Source: Symbiodinium kawagutii | Lineage: Eukaryota > Sar > Dinophyceae > Suessiales > Symbiodiniaceae | Length of the DNA stretch: 64,000 bases | Direction: 5' to 3' | Assembly (NCBI GenBank): GCA_009767595.1 | Contig: VSDK01017407.1 | Coordinates: forward strand, 65,026 to 129,025 | In this document: piece after piece, positions 34,548-45,910 of the stretch | Numbering within the stretch: position 1 is the stretch's first letter | Layout: the number at the start of each line of letters is the position of its first letter | Translations under genes and position numbers: made by a program | Notes under the pieces: model-generated | The model's input: the letters and a program-made list of their open reading frames with translations, nothing else | The model's database searches: none | What the model was told of the DNA's origin: nothing

Positions 34548-34703
34548 GTGGGCCACTTAACTATAGCCATATCTACCATAAGTGGTAGTTCCAGGTAGTT
34601 CCCCTAGTTCTAAGCCAACGGCTATAGCTGGGCCATAACTGGTAGCTACCTTAGTTATAGCCTAACTTCTAGCTGGTGAACGTGAACGGGGCCCACCTTG
34701 CAG
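34548..34703 (+). mobile_element. Introner-like TIR element, family C
   Basis: GTGGGCCACTTAACTATAGC at the left after GCAAG, GGGGCCCACCTTGCAG at the right. The ends supply GT donor and AG acceptor directly. Interior is a set of CTATAGC/GCTATAG palindromic words. Confidence 0.85.
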
Positions 34704-34890
34704 GGGCATCCCAACACCTTGACACCCCCCAGGGGTCGTAGAGGGCCACCCCAACGTCCCAGGCTTCAAGCCCCGCTGAGGCACCCATGCCAGCGGCTTG
34801 AACCGCCCCGGCGCGGGCGGGGGGAGGNNNNNNNNNNNNNNNNNNNNNNNNNNNNGTGAAGCCACCGAGCAATCCGCCGGCTTCCTCGTC
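34697..34890 (-). CDS. Candidate exon interrupted by a gap
   Basis: GC-rich minus frame with GASAGLEAWDVGVALYDPWG, ending near the family-C element, where AAG/GTGGGC gives a donor. A 28-base gap removes its upstream part. No family. Confidence 0.35.
34828..34855. other. Assembly gap (28 N)
   Basis: Undetermined bases inside a very GC-rich block. Confidence 0.99.
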
Positions 34891-34899
34891 CATGGCTGA

Positions 34900-35833
34900 A
34901 GCCGTGGCGCTGCTTAGTAGGTGGTGGTGCCTGTGCCTGGTTGATCTATGTTGATCTGCTCAGCCTGAAGAGGCTGAGGTTTTCAAATGATGAGGTCTTG
35001 TGATTGTGTCTCTTTTTTTGTTCTCAATTTACTTCATTGGTTTGCTTTATTGCCTTCAGCTACGGCAGCCCGACACTCGACCGGGTCATGTTAATGTGTA
35101 CGTGCTCCTCGACTGGGCACTGCCGCGAAAAGTGCGATGCAAAATGTGTTCAATGTCAATCCAGCCCACTTCACTCTTGCGTGCTTTTGAAACCAACCAC
35201 AGTATGATCAATAGGCTGCTTTGGACACTCCATAGGTCTCTTTGAACCACGCTGAAGCACGGAAGATCAGCGACCTTCAGAGTTTGAACAGGGTGGCTGT
35301 GCCCCTGTCAGGTCCAAGAACACGTCGTAGGCAAGGAAGCAGCTGCTAGGCAATGCCAGCCCATCATCTACATCGGTGAATCATCATGACCCTGGCGCAC
35401 GAGCCTACCAGTGTTGTAGGATATTGACCTCTACCCTTCCAGCTATTGTGAAATAGTAGGTAACCCGCTGGTTCTACCATTATTTTTGGGGTTGGGTACC
35501 TACCAGAATGGTAACTAGAAGCATAGGCGAAGGATCATCCCTCCTTCTTTCTCAGTCGCAATGTGGGCAAAGCATGCCGAAGTAGTGTCACAAAGGCCTC
35601 CAAGTCTCGACATGTACAGTTTTTCAAACACAAAATTTCTTTACAGTTTTGGTTTGTAGTTTGGCTTGGTACCAGACGGTTGTGCATACCTATTGAGTCA
35701 CATATATGTGCATAAGTACGCTTGGTTTTTTATGGTGGGGGTATGCGTGAAGGTTCGGCAGAATGTCAAATGTATAACCATGTGCAACCTAGTAAACAAG
35801 GAAGCTGGGCAAACTCTCTCAGGAAGCAACTAT
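34900..35833. other. No gene recognised
   Basis: Short open frames only. An inverted pair (GTAGGTAACCC near 35457 and GGGTACCTACC near 35495) could be the ends of another small element. Confidence 0.35.
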
Positions 35834-35934
35834 TTGGGGGTTTCTCAAGATTGGAAACTCCAAAAATGGATGGTTTTCTACTATAAATGGTGATAATCAT
35901 GGATGATTTGGGGGCAACTATTAAAGAAACCACC
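35834..35934 (+). mobile_element. Introner-like TIR element, family B
   Basis: GGGGGTTTCTCAAGATTGGA at the left, AACTATTAAAGAAACCACC at the right; CCAAAAATGGATGGTTTTCT inside. Confidence 0.75.
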
Positions 35935-36887
35935 TTATACGGCTGGGTTCTGCATAAAGCTCCAACAAAATCTATTAAGCTCTCGGCTGATCGTCCATCT
36001 AACATCCCCATGCGAACTCAGCCGGGCCTCTTCTGATCTCCGCCAATTAGTGGTACAATTTCAACGCCAGCAATGTTCGGCCTGGGACTTCTGTGGCTGC
36101 CCAAGCCCCAACGGAGCGAGATTTATGGAAGTGGACGGGGCCTCCCAACACAAAAAAACAGAACAAGGATCACACCTAACTACGTATACTCTAATTCAGT
36201 AACTAAGTGATGACACCTATCTGAGCTAGCCATCTCCATAAGGATTGGAAACTCCCAACATCTCCCAACTAAGCGCTGCTGAAATCACAGCAAGATCACC
36301 AAATATGAGCCCAGAGATGTCGTCGGAATCCATGGATGTCCGTCGTGGCTCTTGGAACGTCCTGGTGACACTCAATCATTCCCAGCTGAACTGTGGAACA
36401 GGCCCCAATCCGTGGTGCCATGCAGCCAATCGCTGCAAACTGAGTCACAAACACATTGTCCAGTGACAGTCGGATGCTAAGCTAATGCAGCCACTTGGAT
36501 TCATGACGACAAGGTTCAAAAGAGCCATTGAAGATAAGAACAATTTCCAGGACATCCCGGCATGCTGCTGGATTTTACTCCATGCCTTCCGATGAATTCG
36601 GAAGCAAAAAGGCGCGGACTTCATGTTCTGTGCCTGTCTATATTGTTTACCCTCTGGGAATCACACATAGCTGGAAAATGGCCGACCCCCGGCAACAAAT
36701 CCGATTTCGCTACGGGCTGATTCCCGAGGATTCTTGGATTGCTGCAACAGTGGGAGCAGTCCAACGAACCTGGGACGCTTCAAAAACACAAAGAATGGGA
36801 GAAACCATCAGCATCCAAAAAATACGAGAAACCAACGACATCAACAAGACCCATCAACTCCACCAACAACCTATGAGATTTCTCCAG
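35935..36887. other. Scattered open frames, no confident gene
   Basis: The plus frame around 36300-36460 (LVTLNHSQLNCGTGPNPWCH) is protein-like but lacks a motif; it may be an exon. Confidence 0.3.
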
Positions 36888-37066
36888 CCCTGCTGGGATC
36901 GAATGCTCCTGGGATGCCCGGCATTGGTTTCGGGGGCCCGTCGCCCGTCGCCGCTTCCAACGGGTTGGTTCCCGCCCACGACGACCCTTTGCGTTTGCCC
37001 CAGGAGCTGAGGCTTGAGCGAAAAAGGGCCAGGAAAGCGTTGGCTAAGTTGTTTTCTTTCAAATAG
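36888..37066 (+). CDS. Candidate terminal exon, plus strand
   Basis: After the acceptor GATTTCTCCAG the frame reads LLGSNAPGMPGIGFGGPSPV, then a linker and a basic helix ELRLERKRARKALAKLFSFK, ending at TAG. The proline/glycine-rich part followed by a charged C-terminus is protein-like. No family. Confidence 0.45.
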
Positions 37067-38444
37067 AGGATCATTAGTTTGTAACTAGTAACTACTGATG
37101 GTTAGTGATAGATTATTATGGCCTATTATTAGCAACTGTTGTAGTAACTAATGATAGTTTGGCTATAGATTATTATGAGCTATTATGAGCCTTTTGCTAT
37201 TCATATAGCGCACGACGCTAGCCTATGATAACCTACAGTCAATGGCCACATGTTTTTGTCTAATTATGAAAAGTTGTACATTGATTAGAGGAAAACAATT
37301 GAGCATAGATTGAAGACTATTAGAGTGTTTCATGATGAATGAGTTATTCAATCACAACTATATTCATCCATGGTCGTTGTATAGTTGTTATTGTGGTGCT
37401 TGTGTGGTAGTCCTGATTGATGATTCATACTGATGCTTGCTATCACGTAGTAGCTTGCAATGATGGTTGCTGATTGCCAAGTATAGTGGATTATGATGGT
37501 TGATGATAGAAATAGTCTAGATATATTCTGGAGTGGTCAATGGTCAATCAAACTGAAATGGTGGCTAGCGGGTTCAATAGATGTTTATAGCCTAGCCATT
37601 GTTGGTGTCAATAAGCTGGTTCAAGTGGCATCACTTTCAATTGTCTACAATATTTTACAATCCACTGCTGATTAGATTAAACAGCCAATCTGAACAAACA
37701 TGAGAGCATCTAGTACGTTAATCATTATGGTTGGCCAATGATGGTGGTTACTTTTTGCAACAATTGACGACTAGGAACGACCACTACCATGACTATTTGT
37801 AGGCAATACCTACTGGCTTCCACGCTGTGGCTATTGATCCGCTGCGGTCAAGCAGTAAAACCACTGCTGTGACTATGAACCAGTAGCCATTGGCAACCGT
37901 TGTTGCAACTGGCCATTAATAATCAAAATGGCAATTCATAATTGATTGTGATTCACTCTCAGTTTTTAGATCTGAAATCTGAAAATGAACTTGAATAAGT
38001 TTCAAACAATAACATTTCCAAATGGGATTAACCTATGATTTCCTATCATTCAAAAACACTGTTGGAACAAGTCTCTGATGACGTGGCCATGTATAGCCTG
38101 GGCTTTGAAATCCCGATGAGCGGCGACTCCTGAGAGATTTTGCAATCAACCTTCTCCAAACTCATGATGGACACCGCAATAGCAAAAAGTAATGTCGACA
38201 TGTGTAAGCCAGTATTCAAATGGTGTAATTTTTCAAGATTCTTTCAAGTTTTCTCGTGTAAGCCATGTTTGTTTTTTGGGTGAAAGGATGTGCTGCCCTT
38301 TTCAAATCTTGTTTTGGATCAACACATTGTTTTTTATTGATCCGCGGCATCTAACAAGAACCCCACATTTGGCTTGTCCCTTAGCACTGCATGTTGATTG
38401 GAGCCCGATAAGCAGTTTCATACCAGCTTCACATTCATTTTTCG
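37067..38444. other. AT-rich non-coding stretch
   Basis: No exon recognised; the first 900 bp are rich in TGATTATGGT and TAGTAAC words. Confidence 0.4.
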
Positions 38445-38484
38445 GTGTGTGTGTGTGTGTTTGTGCTTGTGTGTGTTTGTGTGT
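38445..38484. repeat. GT microsatellite
   Basis: GT units with TT interruptions. Confidence 0.9.
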
Positions 38485-38559
38485 CCCTCCCATGACCTGA
38501 ATGAAGGGCAGTTTTCAACCAATCGATGGAAGCTCCACTTGCTACGCGAAGGTCGTTAT

Positions 38560-38800
38560 CTTTCTGGCCATCTCATGGGGGTTGGAATCGGCGGCGCTAG
38601 CAGCTATGGCACGTGCCTCAAGTCATCTGGGGTCGGCCCAGCCCCCCACCCGGGCGCCACATTTTCAGAGTCCATCATGGCCCCCCTCAGCACAACCTGA
38701 CGGCGACTGCCTTTGGCCACCTGTCGATCCTTCCCAAGAAGCGCCCTTGGGTCGTTGGTTTTTCACTGCCAGTCAACTTTGGAGGTTGGCTATGGCCCAT
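38560..38800. other. GC-rich exon-like block, strand unresolved
   Basis: Plus frames include MGVGIGGASSYGTCLKSSGV and FGHLSILPKKRPWVVGF; a minus frame reads VLRGAMMDSENVAPGWGAGP. Coding potential is likely but frame and strand cannot be set. Confidence 0.3.
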
Positions 38801-39029
38801 CTCCCATACCACGTCCAACTGGTTCGGAATCATATTCTGACAACAAAGCATTTACATAGTTCACTCTTCCTTGCTGGAGAAATCCGATTTCTCACTTGGC
38901 AGAAGCCGGAAGATGAACCAAAAAAACCTCAAGCGCAGCTGCAGGCAGATCTCATGGCCCGGCCTTTGACAGATGCTGGAGTGCTTTCAATGGTATATGG
39001 TATATGTTGTAAAGTAATTAACTGTTAAT

Positions 39030-39754
39030 GAACAATCATTTCAAATAAAAATATTGTGTACTCAAAATGGTGAACAATAATTAAGTTGAGTACAATACGA
39101 AGGATCTTCGCTTGACTGTGTTGAGGATCGGAAACGGCCACCAAATAGTAGGGGTTACGACCAAGGAGTTTATCAATGCCAGGTCAAACTTGACGCTGCC
39201 TGGCCTTCAACAGGGCATTTGATCATAATGATGCTTCAACCAAAGCATCGTGAAACACATGAAAACACTCTATATAAATCTTCAGTTGAGTGTCATATGT
39301 CGTCAGAACGCTGTTGTCGAATCAAGTTGATTATCAAGTTGAAAAAAAAACGGACCATGTTGAAACTTTGGTCTAGCAAAGCTTCGATTCCTACTTGTTG
39401 AGTGAAAAACAATCAAATTGAAAAAAATCGAGTACTGGAATCACACTTGCTTGTAGGATGGTGGAATTGCATTGTTTCATCTACTGGTAGGGGTTGGAGT
39501 CTGTTGTTGATTTTATTGGTTTTCTTCGCAACCAGTGAATCAAAGCAAGTAACAATCGCAAAAATACGCTGAGGGACCTTCACTAATAAAACACATTTGC
39601 AGCTTAATCCACTAGTGAAAAAAATGAACTGGTGAAAACGGTGACGGAGGGGGGCGGGGAACTGAAGATGGGATGATGTTTCCCAATGACACTCTCACAT
39701 CAAATGCCGTGCCAGTTCACAGGGAGGTCTAAAGCTCAACACACACACACACAA
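39030..39754. other. No gene recognised
   Basis: AT-rich, with a short AC run just before the family-A element. Confidence 0.35.
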
Positions 39755-39851
39755 CTGGTTGGTGGTTTGAACCCCCATGAAAAATCTTAGTCAACCAACC
39801 ATTTGTTAATCATTACTGGGGAAAATAAAAAATGTTTGAAACCACCAACCA
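39755..39851 (+). mobile_element. Introner-like TIR element, family A, copy 10
   Basis: CTGGTTGGTGGTTTGAACCC and GAAACCACCAACCAA; full core TTAGTCAACCAACCATTTGT and GGGGAAAATAAAAAATG. Confidence 0.95.
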
Positions 39852-39889
39852 AACAACAAATAAGAGTGCCCCATAGTGCCCCCACCTTG

Positions 39890-40160
39890 GTTACCACCTG
39901 CTATCCGTATTGCCCCAAGCCTCCCCGGTGGCACGACCGCCCAGGCGCTGAAGCACCAGCAGGGCGCAAAAATCCGAGGTCAGCAGCAACGGCAGGAATT
40001 CCATGCGACCACCAAACAGCAACACGTGACCGCCTGGTGAAGCGTTAAAGCGATGGCATCGTTGGCGCTGCTGAGCGCTGCGATGCTCCCCAAAACCCAT
40101 GGGAAGCCAAGGCGAGCGTTCAAATCTGGGGTCGGGCTTTGCGGAACCAGCGTATTGAGG
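39890..40160 (-). CDS. Candidate exon(s) of a hydrophobic protein
   Basis: GC-rich minus block with two overlapping open frames: one with ARLGFPWVLGSIAALSSAND then AIALTLH, the other with MEFLPLLLTSDFCALLVLQR. Both are membrane-like; a splice or frame change lies between them near 40030-40050. Possibly the same gene as 45561-46830. Confidence 0.35.
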
Positions 40161-40734
40161 GGGGATTGGACACCGAGAAAACACGGATGGATCGTGATTA
40201 ATCGATTTTTTTCGCAACCTGGATGTTCCACGACAAAAAGTCCGAACAGCTGCATAATTCTGCTGATTTGTGGGCTGCGAACATGTAGGTCAAGATCAAC
40301 CAACTGAAGCATTGGCATGCCAAGAAGGTTTACCACCGCAACCACTACCAACCGCCAGCACATACAACGGGATGGCCATAATGATAGACTTGACCATGAA
40401 ATATCAGGTCGTTAGTATGGATCTCCCATTATAATATATAGGTAATTACCTGTCAAAGTACGTATTCGATGTATGTATCCACAAACTATGCCATCATCAT
40501 TGAACAATTGGCTAAATACATAATCATCAATCTTTCATGGTTTGATCATAAGTTCAATACTAATCAATCGGATCGGATCATCTAAATACAGATCATCGAC
40601 TAACATCTGCGAACCATCTGTCGATCATCAAGCAGCTACCTATTTCCCTGACCAGCGCCTGCATCACGGTACAGGCCAAGGAAACCATAAGCCAACAGAA
40701 GCAGCTGCCAGGGAATGCAGCTACCACCACTCAG

Positions 40735-40812
40735 CATGGCACCCCAACTGTCCAGGCCCAACCTGGGCGATGGCTGGAATGATTCGCAAATTCGTGGACG
40801 TGCTGGAAATAG
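40735..40812 (-). CDS. Candidate small exon
   Basis: Between the acceptor CTATTTCCAG and the donor GTTGGG (CGCCCAGGTTGGG) the frame reads TSTNLRIIPAIAQ. Short, so weak. Confidence 0.25.
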
Positions 40813-41269
40813 GTGATGGTTGATCAATGATGGGAGAATGGTGATGAGTGACAGCCAATGAGTCCATGGTGCTAATAGGTGATGAGTGATTAGCCAACTA
40901 ATAAATGATGAGTGATTATCCATGGTGACCTATTTGCTAGTGGTGATGAGTGATGGCATAAAACGAAAAATAATGGGAGATCGAAGATGGTCAATGATGA
41001 TTCGTGACAGCCAATGATGGTTGACATTGCAGGATGATAATCGACAATAGTGGGGACATGCCAGCTGTACTGACTTGTTCCGCGCATGCCAGTACATCCA
41101 GAACCAGCCATCATCAACAACTTGGAGGGCACACTGTGGCCATAGACACGGCCTACAGGAAAGCTGTGCCCAGTTTAACCAGCCTCTCCCCGCTAAGACT
41201 TGAAGGCCCACCCCGGGGCCCTTCCCAGGACCCCGGGGCACAGCGCAAAACCTGGAGCACTTGAAAACA

Positions 41270-41400
41270 AGAGGCAAGTAATGCTCCACAGCGATGCCCA
41301 CGACGAAAAGAGCCCATTTCAGAGCCTGAAACGCAACCCCCTTGGTCAGCATCGTCAGTTTCAATTGCGCGAAACCGTGCACGGAGAAACCGCTCATGAC
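41270..41400 (-). CDS. Candidate exon with a transmembrane-like segment
   Basis: Minus frame LKLTMLTKGVAFQALKWALF then VVGIAVEHYLPLVF; one hydrophobic segment of about 20 residues. Boundaries uncertain (an internal GCGTTTCAG could be an acceptor). Confidence 0.35.
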
Positions 41401-41436
41401 ACACACACACACAGAAAAAACGCGGTAGGAGGAGCG

Positions 41437-41550
41437 GTTTCTTTAAATGGAGGTATACACTCAAATCATCTACTACTCACGATGTTTAGACGACATCCTT
41501 ATTCATAATGAACCATCCTTTTTAGGGGGCTCCCAATTTTAAGAAATCCC
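41437..41550 (-). mobile_element. Introner-like TIR element, family B (reverse orientation)
   Basis: CGGTTTCTTTAAATGGAGG at the left, GGGGGCTCCCAATTTTAAGA at the right; the CCATCCTTTTT block is the reverse complement of the type-copy interior. Confidence 0.6.
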
Positions 41551-42090
41551 TAGATTGGACCATCATTCTTGCAAGGCTAGAGCGCCTAAATTCCGAAGCT
41601 CTGAGATGCTGGTTCTAGCATGCCCACGTTCCATCATGCACCTGTGCTATCTATCATCAATCAACATAAACACCAACCGTCCTACATCGAAAAGGCCAAG
41701 CATCATGAAGCATCAGCCATCATCAACTCATTGCTGAACATCTGTTGACGAACAGCAGGGTGGCATGCTTCTTGCTACACCCAAGTCATATGTTCATCCT
41801 TGTCCATTAACTATCAACCATCATTCACACCATCACCAACCACCACATATGCCATCATAAACCATCATCAACCACCACTAACCATCATCATTAGCCATCA
41901 TCAACCACTACTATCCCTGGTGTTTATTGGTCATATACCAGTTACCAGTAGTTCCCGGGCAAGCCGGGGGCGGAAGTTTCCCAAGGTCAACCACTATAAG
42001 ATCAAAGAAAACTGGGGCCTATAATTCAGAGGCAAAAGTGCCTATAGTTTGTTGGAATGGTTTTTTCAAAAAATTGTGCTTCCTGTTGCG
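41551..42090. other. CCATCATCAAC-rich spacer
   Basis: Degenerate ACCATCATCA words (about 41800-41920); no exon. Confidence 0.5.
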
Positions 42091-42094
42091 CGAC

Positions 42095-42322
42095 AAAACC
42101 ACCACACAAAACCACCAGCACAAAACCAGCAAAACAAGACCACCACACAAAGCCACCAACACAAAACCACCAACGCAAAACCACCAACGCAAAACCACCA
42201 GCGCAAAACCACCAACACAAAACCACCAACACAAAACCAGCAAAACAAGACCACCACACAAAGCCACCACACAAAACCACCAACGCAAAACCACCACACA
42301 AAACCACCAACACAAAACCATC
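42095..42322. repeat. 14-bp tandem repeat (AAAACCACCAACGC)
   Basis: About 16 units of AAAACCACCAACGC/AAAACCAGCAAAAC/ACACAAAGCC type. It gives open frames rich in Lys-Thr-Pro or Trp-Cys-Gly in every reading, which I treat as artefacts. Confidence 0.9.
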
Positions 42323-42340
42323 TGTCACTGTCACGAAGCC

Positions 42341-42549
42341 AGACTTCCAGCGCCAAAGCGAAAAAGTGCGATTTTGAAGCATTTTGATACGCAAAAGCGC
42401 ACAGGAAACGAAAGCCAGCGAAAATGCGAGAAATCCAAGCCCCAAACCCAGACTCCGAGCGCCAAAGCGGAAAAAGTGCGATTTTGAAGCGTTTTGATAA
42501 GAGAGACTGTACAGAAAACGACAGCCTGCCAAAAACGGAGCTTTCGTGC
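42341..42549. repeat. 109-bp tandem repeat, about two copies
   Basis: AGACTTCCAGCGCCAAAGCG and following AAAAGTGCGATTTTGAAGC at 42341 recur at 42450 with few changes. It leads into the 83-bp satellite. Confidence 0.85.
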
Positions 42550-45150
42550 GAGACCTCCTTCAAAGCGCAGCTGTCGTGTGAGACCTCCTCCATTTTTCAA
42601 CTTGTCAACTTCAAAAAGTGACGACAGTCACACAGATCGTTCTCCAAACGAAGCTTTCGTGTGAGACTTCCGCCATTTTTCAACTTGTCAACTTCAAAAA
42701 GTGACAACAGTCACAGAGATCGTCTCCGGCACGAAGCTGTCGTGTGAGACTTCCTCCATTTTTCAACTTGTCAACTTCAAAAAGTGACAACAGTCACAGA
42801 GATCGTCTCCGGCACGAAGCTGTCGTGTGAGACTTCCTCCATTTTTCAACTTGTCAACTTCAAAAAGTGACAACAGTCACAGAGATCGTCTCCGGCACGA
42901 AGCTGTCGTGTGAGACTTCCTCCATTTTTCAACTTGTCAACTTCAAAAAGTGACAACAGTCACAGAGATCGTCTCCGGCACGAAGCTGTCGTGTGAGACT
43001 TCCTCCATTTTTCAACTTGTCAACTTCAAAAAGCGACAACAGTCACAGAGATCGTCTCCAGCACGAAGCTGTCGTGTGAGACTTCCTCCATTTTTCAACT
43101 TGTCAACTTCAAAAAGTGACAACAGTCACAGAGATCGTCTCCGGCACGAAGCTGTCGTGTGAGACTTCCTCCATTTTTCAACTTGTCAACTTCAAAAAGT
43201 GACGACAGTCACACAGATCGTTCTCCAAACGAAGCTTTCGTGCGAGACTTCCTTCAAAAATGAACGTTGAACATCGATTTTTGACGACAGTTACACGAGA
43301 CAAGCCCGAGGCAAGCCCGAGGCAAGCCCGGACCCGCCGTTTCGCAGAGCTTACCTTCGACGTCTCAGCAGCGCACTTTCCATTGCAAAACACAGCATTT
43401 CGCGAGCCGGCTATCTACCCAAAACGCATGCCATGCGCACGAAGTACCACGCCTGTCACACAAAATGAACATCGAAGATGACGCATGCGCACGAAGTCGC
43501 ACGCCTGTCACACAAAATGAAGATAACTGAAAGCTGACAGCTTCAAAAGTGACGACAGTCACACAGATCGTTCTCCAAACGAAGCTGTCGTGTGAGACTT
43601 CCTCCATTTTTCAACTTGTCAACTTCAAAAAGTGACAACAGTCACAGAGATCGTCTCCGGCACGAAGCTGTCGTGTGAGACTTCCTCCATTTTTCAACTT
43701 GTCAACTTCAAAAAGTGACAACAGTCACAGAGATCGTCTCCGGCACGAAGCTGTCGTGTGAGACTTCCTCCATTTTTCAACTTGTCAACTTCAAAAAGTG
43801 ACAACAGTCACAGAGATCGTCTCCGGCACGAAGCTGTCGTGTGAGACTTCCTCCATTTTTCAACTTGTCAACTTCAAAAAGTGACAACAGTCACAGAGAT
43901 CGTCTCCGGCACGAAGCTGTCGTGTGAGACTTCCTCCATTTTTCAACTTGTCAACTTCAAAAAGTGACAACAGTCACAGAGATCGTCTCCGGCACGAAGC
44001 TGTCGTGTGAGACTTCCTCCATTTTTCAACTTGTCAACTTCAAAAAGTGACGACAGTCACACAGATCGTTCTGAAAACGAAGCTTTCGCGCGAGACTTCC
44101 TTCAAAAATGAACGTTGAACATCGATTTTTGACGACAGTTACACGAGACAAGCCCGAGGCAAGCCCGAGGCAAGCCCGGACCCGCCGTTTCGCAGAGCTT
44201 ACCTTCGACGTCTCAGCAGCGCACTTTCCATTGCAAAACACAGCATTTCGCGAGCCGGCTATCTACCCAAAACGCATGCCATGCGCACGAAGTACCACGC
44301 CTGTCACACAAAATGAACATCGAAGATGACGCATGCGCACGAAGTCGCACGCCTGTCACACAAAATGAAGATAACTGAAAGCTGACAGCTTCAAAAGTGA
44401 CGACAGTCACACAGATCGTTCTCCAAACGAAGCTGTCGTGTGAGACTTCCTCCATTTTTCAACTTGTCAACTTCAAAAAGTGACAACAGTCACAGAGATC
44501 GTCTCCGGCACGAAGCTGTCGTGTGAGACTTCCTCCATTTTTCAACTTGTCAACTTCAAAAAGTGACAACAGTCACAGAGATCGTCTCCGGCACGAAGCT
44601 GTCGTGTGAGACTTCCTCCATTTTTCAACTTGTCAACTTCAAAAAGTGACAACAGTCACAGAGATCGTCTCCGGCACGAAGCTGTCGTGTGAGACTTCCT
44701 CCATTTTTCAACTTGTCAACTTCAAAAAGTGACAACAGTCACAGAGATCGTCTCCGGCACGAAGCTGTCGTGTGAGACTTCCTCCATTTTTCAACTTGTC
44801 AACTTCAAAAAGTGACAACAGTCACAGAGATCGTCTCCGGCACGAAGCTGTCGTGTGAGACTTCCTCCATTTTTCAACTTGTCAACTTCAAAAAGTGACG
44901 ACAGTCACACAGATCGTTCTGAAAACGAAGCTTTCGCGCGAGACTTCCTTCAAAAATGAACGTTGAACATCGATTTTTGACGACAGTTACACGAGACAAG
45001 CCCGAGGCAAGCCCGAGGCAAGCCCGGACCCGCCGTTTCGCAGAGCTTACCTTCGACGTCTCAGCAGCGCACTTTCCATTGCAAAACACAGCATTTCGCG
45101 AGCCGGCTATCTACCCAAAACGCATGCCATGCGCACGAAGTACCACGCCT
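42549..45150. repeat. 83-bp satellite organised in an 848-bp higher-order repeat
   Basis: Basic unit 83 bp, e.g. GATCGTCTCCGGCACGAAGC ... CAACTTGTCAACTTCAAAAA; consecutive units start at 42724, 42807, 42890, 42973, 43056 and 43139. Blocks of these units are separated by a ~350-bp spacer containing CAAGCCCGAGG repeats and CGCATGCCATGCGCACGAAG. Spacer landmarks recur at 43178, 44026 and 44874, exactly 848 bp apart, so blocks plus spacer have been amplified as one higher-order unit. Open frames inside are not genes. Confidence 0.95.
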
Positions 45151-45270
45151 GTGTTGCTTCAGACATCTCTTGCTTCAGACATCTGTTGCTTCAGACATCT
45201 CTTGCTTCAGACATCTGTTGCTCTAGACATCGCTTGCATTAGCCATCAGTTGCATTAGCCATCAATTGCA
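45151..45270. repeat. 16-bp tandem repeat
   Basis: TGTTGCTTCAGACATC and CTTGCTTCAGACATCT-type units, decaying to TTGCATTAGCCATCAG. Confidence 0.9.
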
Positions 45271-45560
45271 TTAGTTGTGAACTTTCGTAACACGGAACTT
45301 TCGTATCGAAACTTCCTTTGACCATAGCTTATCCAACCACTAGTTGATTATGACCATCATTCTCCCTATGACCATACTAGTTGATCAACCACTGCTATGC
45401 CTCGCTATTAACCATCATCAACCACTAACCATCATATCCATCATCATTATTCATCATCAACCACTACTACACCTGACTCTTAACCATCAACCACCACTGA
45501 TCATCATCATTCTTAACCATCATTCTCCCTCATGACCAGGGTCAACCTGGCACGGCCCAC
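45271..45560. other. Non-coding CCATCATCAACC-rich spacer
   Basis: Degenerate copies of ACCATCATCAACCACTA, like the spacer at 41.8 kb on the other side of the satellite. Confidence 0.5.
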
Positions 45561-45665
45561 CCCGGTAGCCCACCGTCTCCGGCTGCTGCAGCGGCAGCAG
45601 AGGCATGACTGAGAAGCTGCTGACGGCAGAGAGGCCAGCGGCACAAAGGCGCAAGGCACCACCGT
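45561..45665 (-). CDS. Exon of a hydrophobic protein
   Basis: 105 bp. Acceptor CACGGCTCAG, donor GTGGGC. It encodes GGALRLCAAGLSAVSSFSVM then PLLPLQQPETVGYR. Two incoming bases complete aspartate with the outgoing base of 46719-46830. One hydrophobic segment. No family recognised. Confidence 0.55.
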
Positions 45666-45689
45666 CTGAGCCGTGGGGAGAGCAGGGCA

Positions 45690-45910
45690 GGGATGATGGG
45701 CTGGGGGGTTATATATGGTATGTTTACATGGTATGTTTATATGGTGGTGGATGGTGGTTTATATGCTTTATATGGTGGTGGTTGGTATGGTGGTTGATGT
45801 TGGGTTTGATGATGGTTAGTAGTTTGTTGTGGTGGTTGATTATGGTTACAAGTTATTAGTGGTTCATGATTGTATATATGGTAGTGGGTGATGGTTAGTG
45901 GGTAGTGATG
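45690..45910. repeat. GGTGGTTTATATGG-type degenerate tandem region
   Basis: Repeated TATGGT/GGTGGTTGATG words. Confidence 0.6.

Noticed and set aside
42019..42600. Several overlapping 90-190 codon frames rich in Lys-Thr or Trp-Cys-Gly
   Set aside because: They follow the 14-bp and 109-bp tandem repeats in several frames at once; no independent coding signal.
42549..45150. Possible CRISPR array
   Set aside because: Units are contiguous 83-bp satellites without unique spacers, and the genome is eukaryotic.
43178..45258. Repeated 70-100 codon frames (MFCNGKCAAET..., MNVEHRFLTT...)
   Set aside because: Identical copies in the 848-bp satellite unit, open on both strands; no splice or start context.
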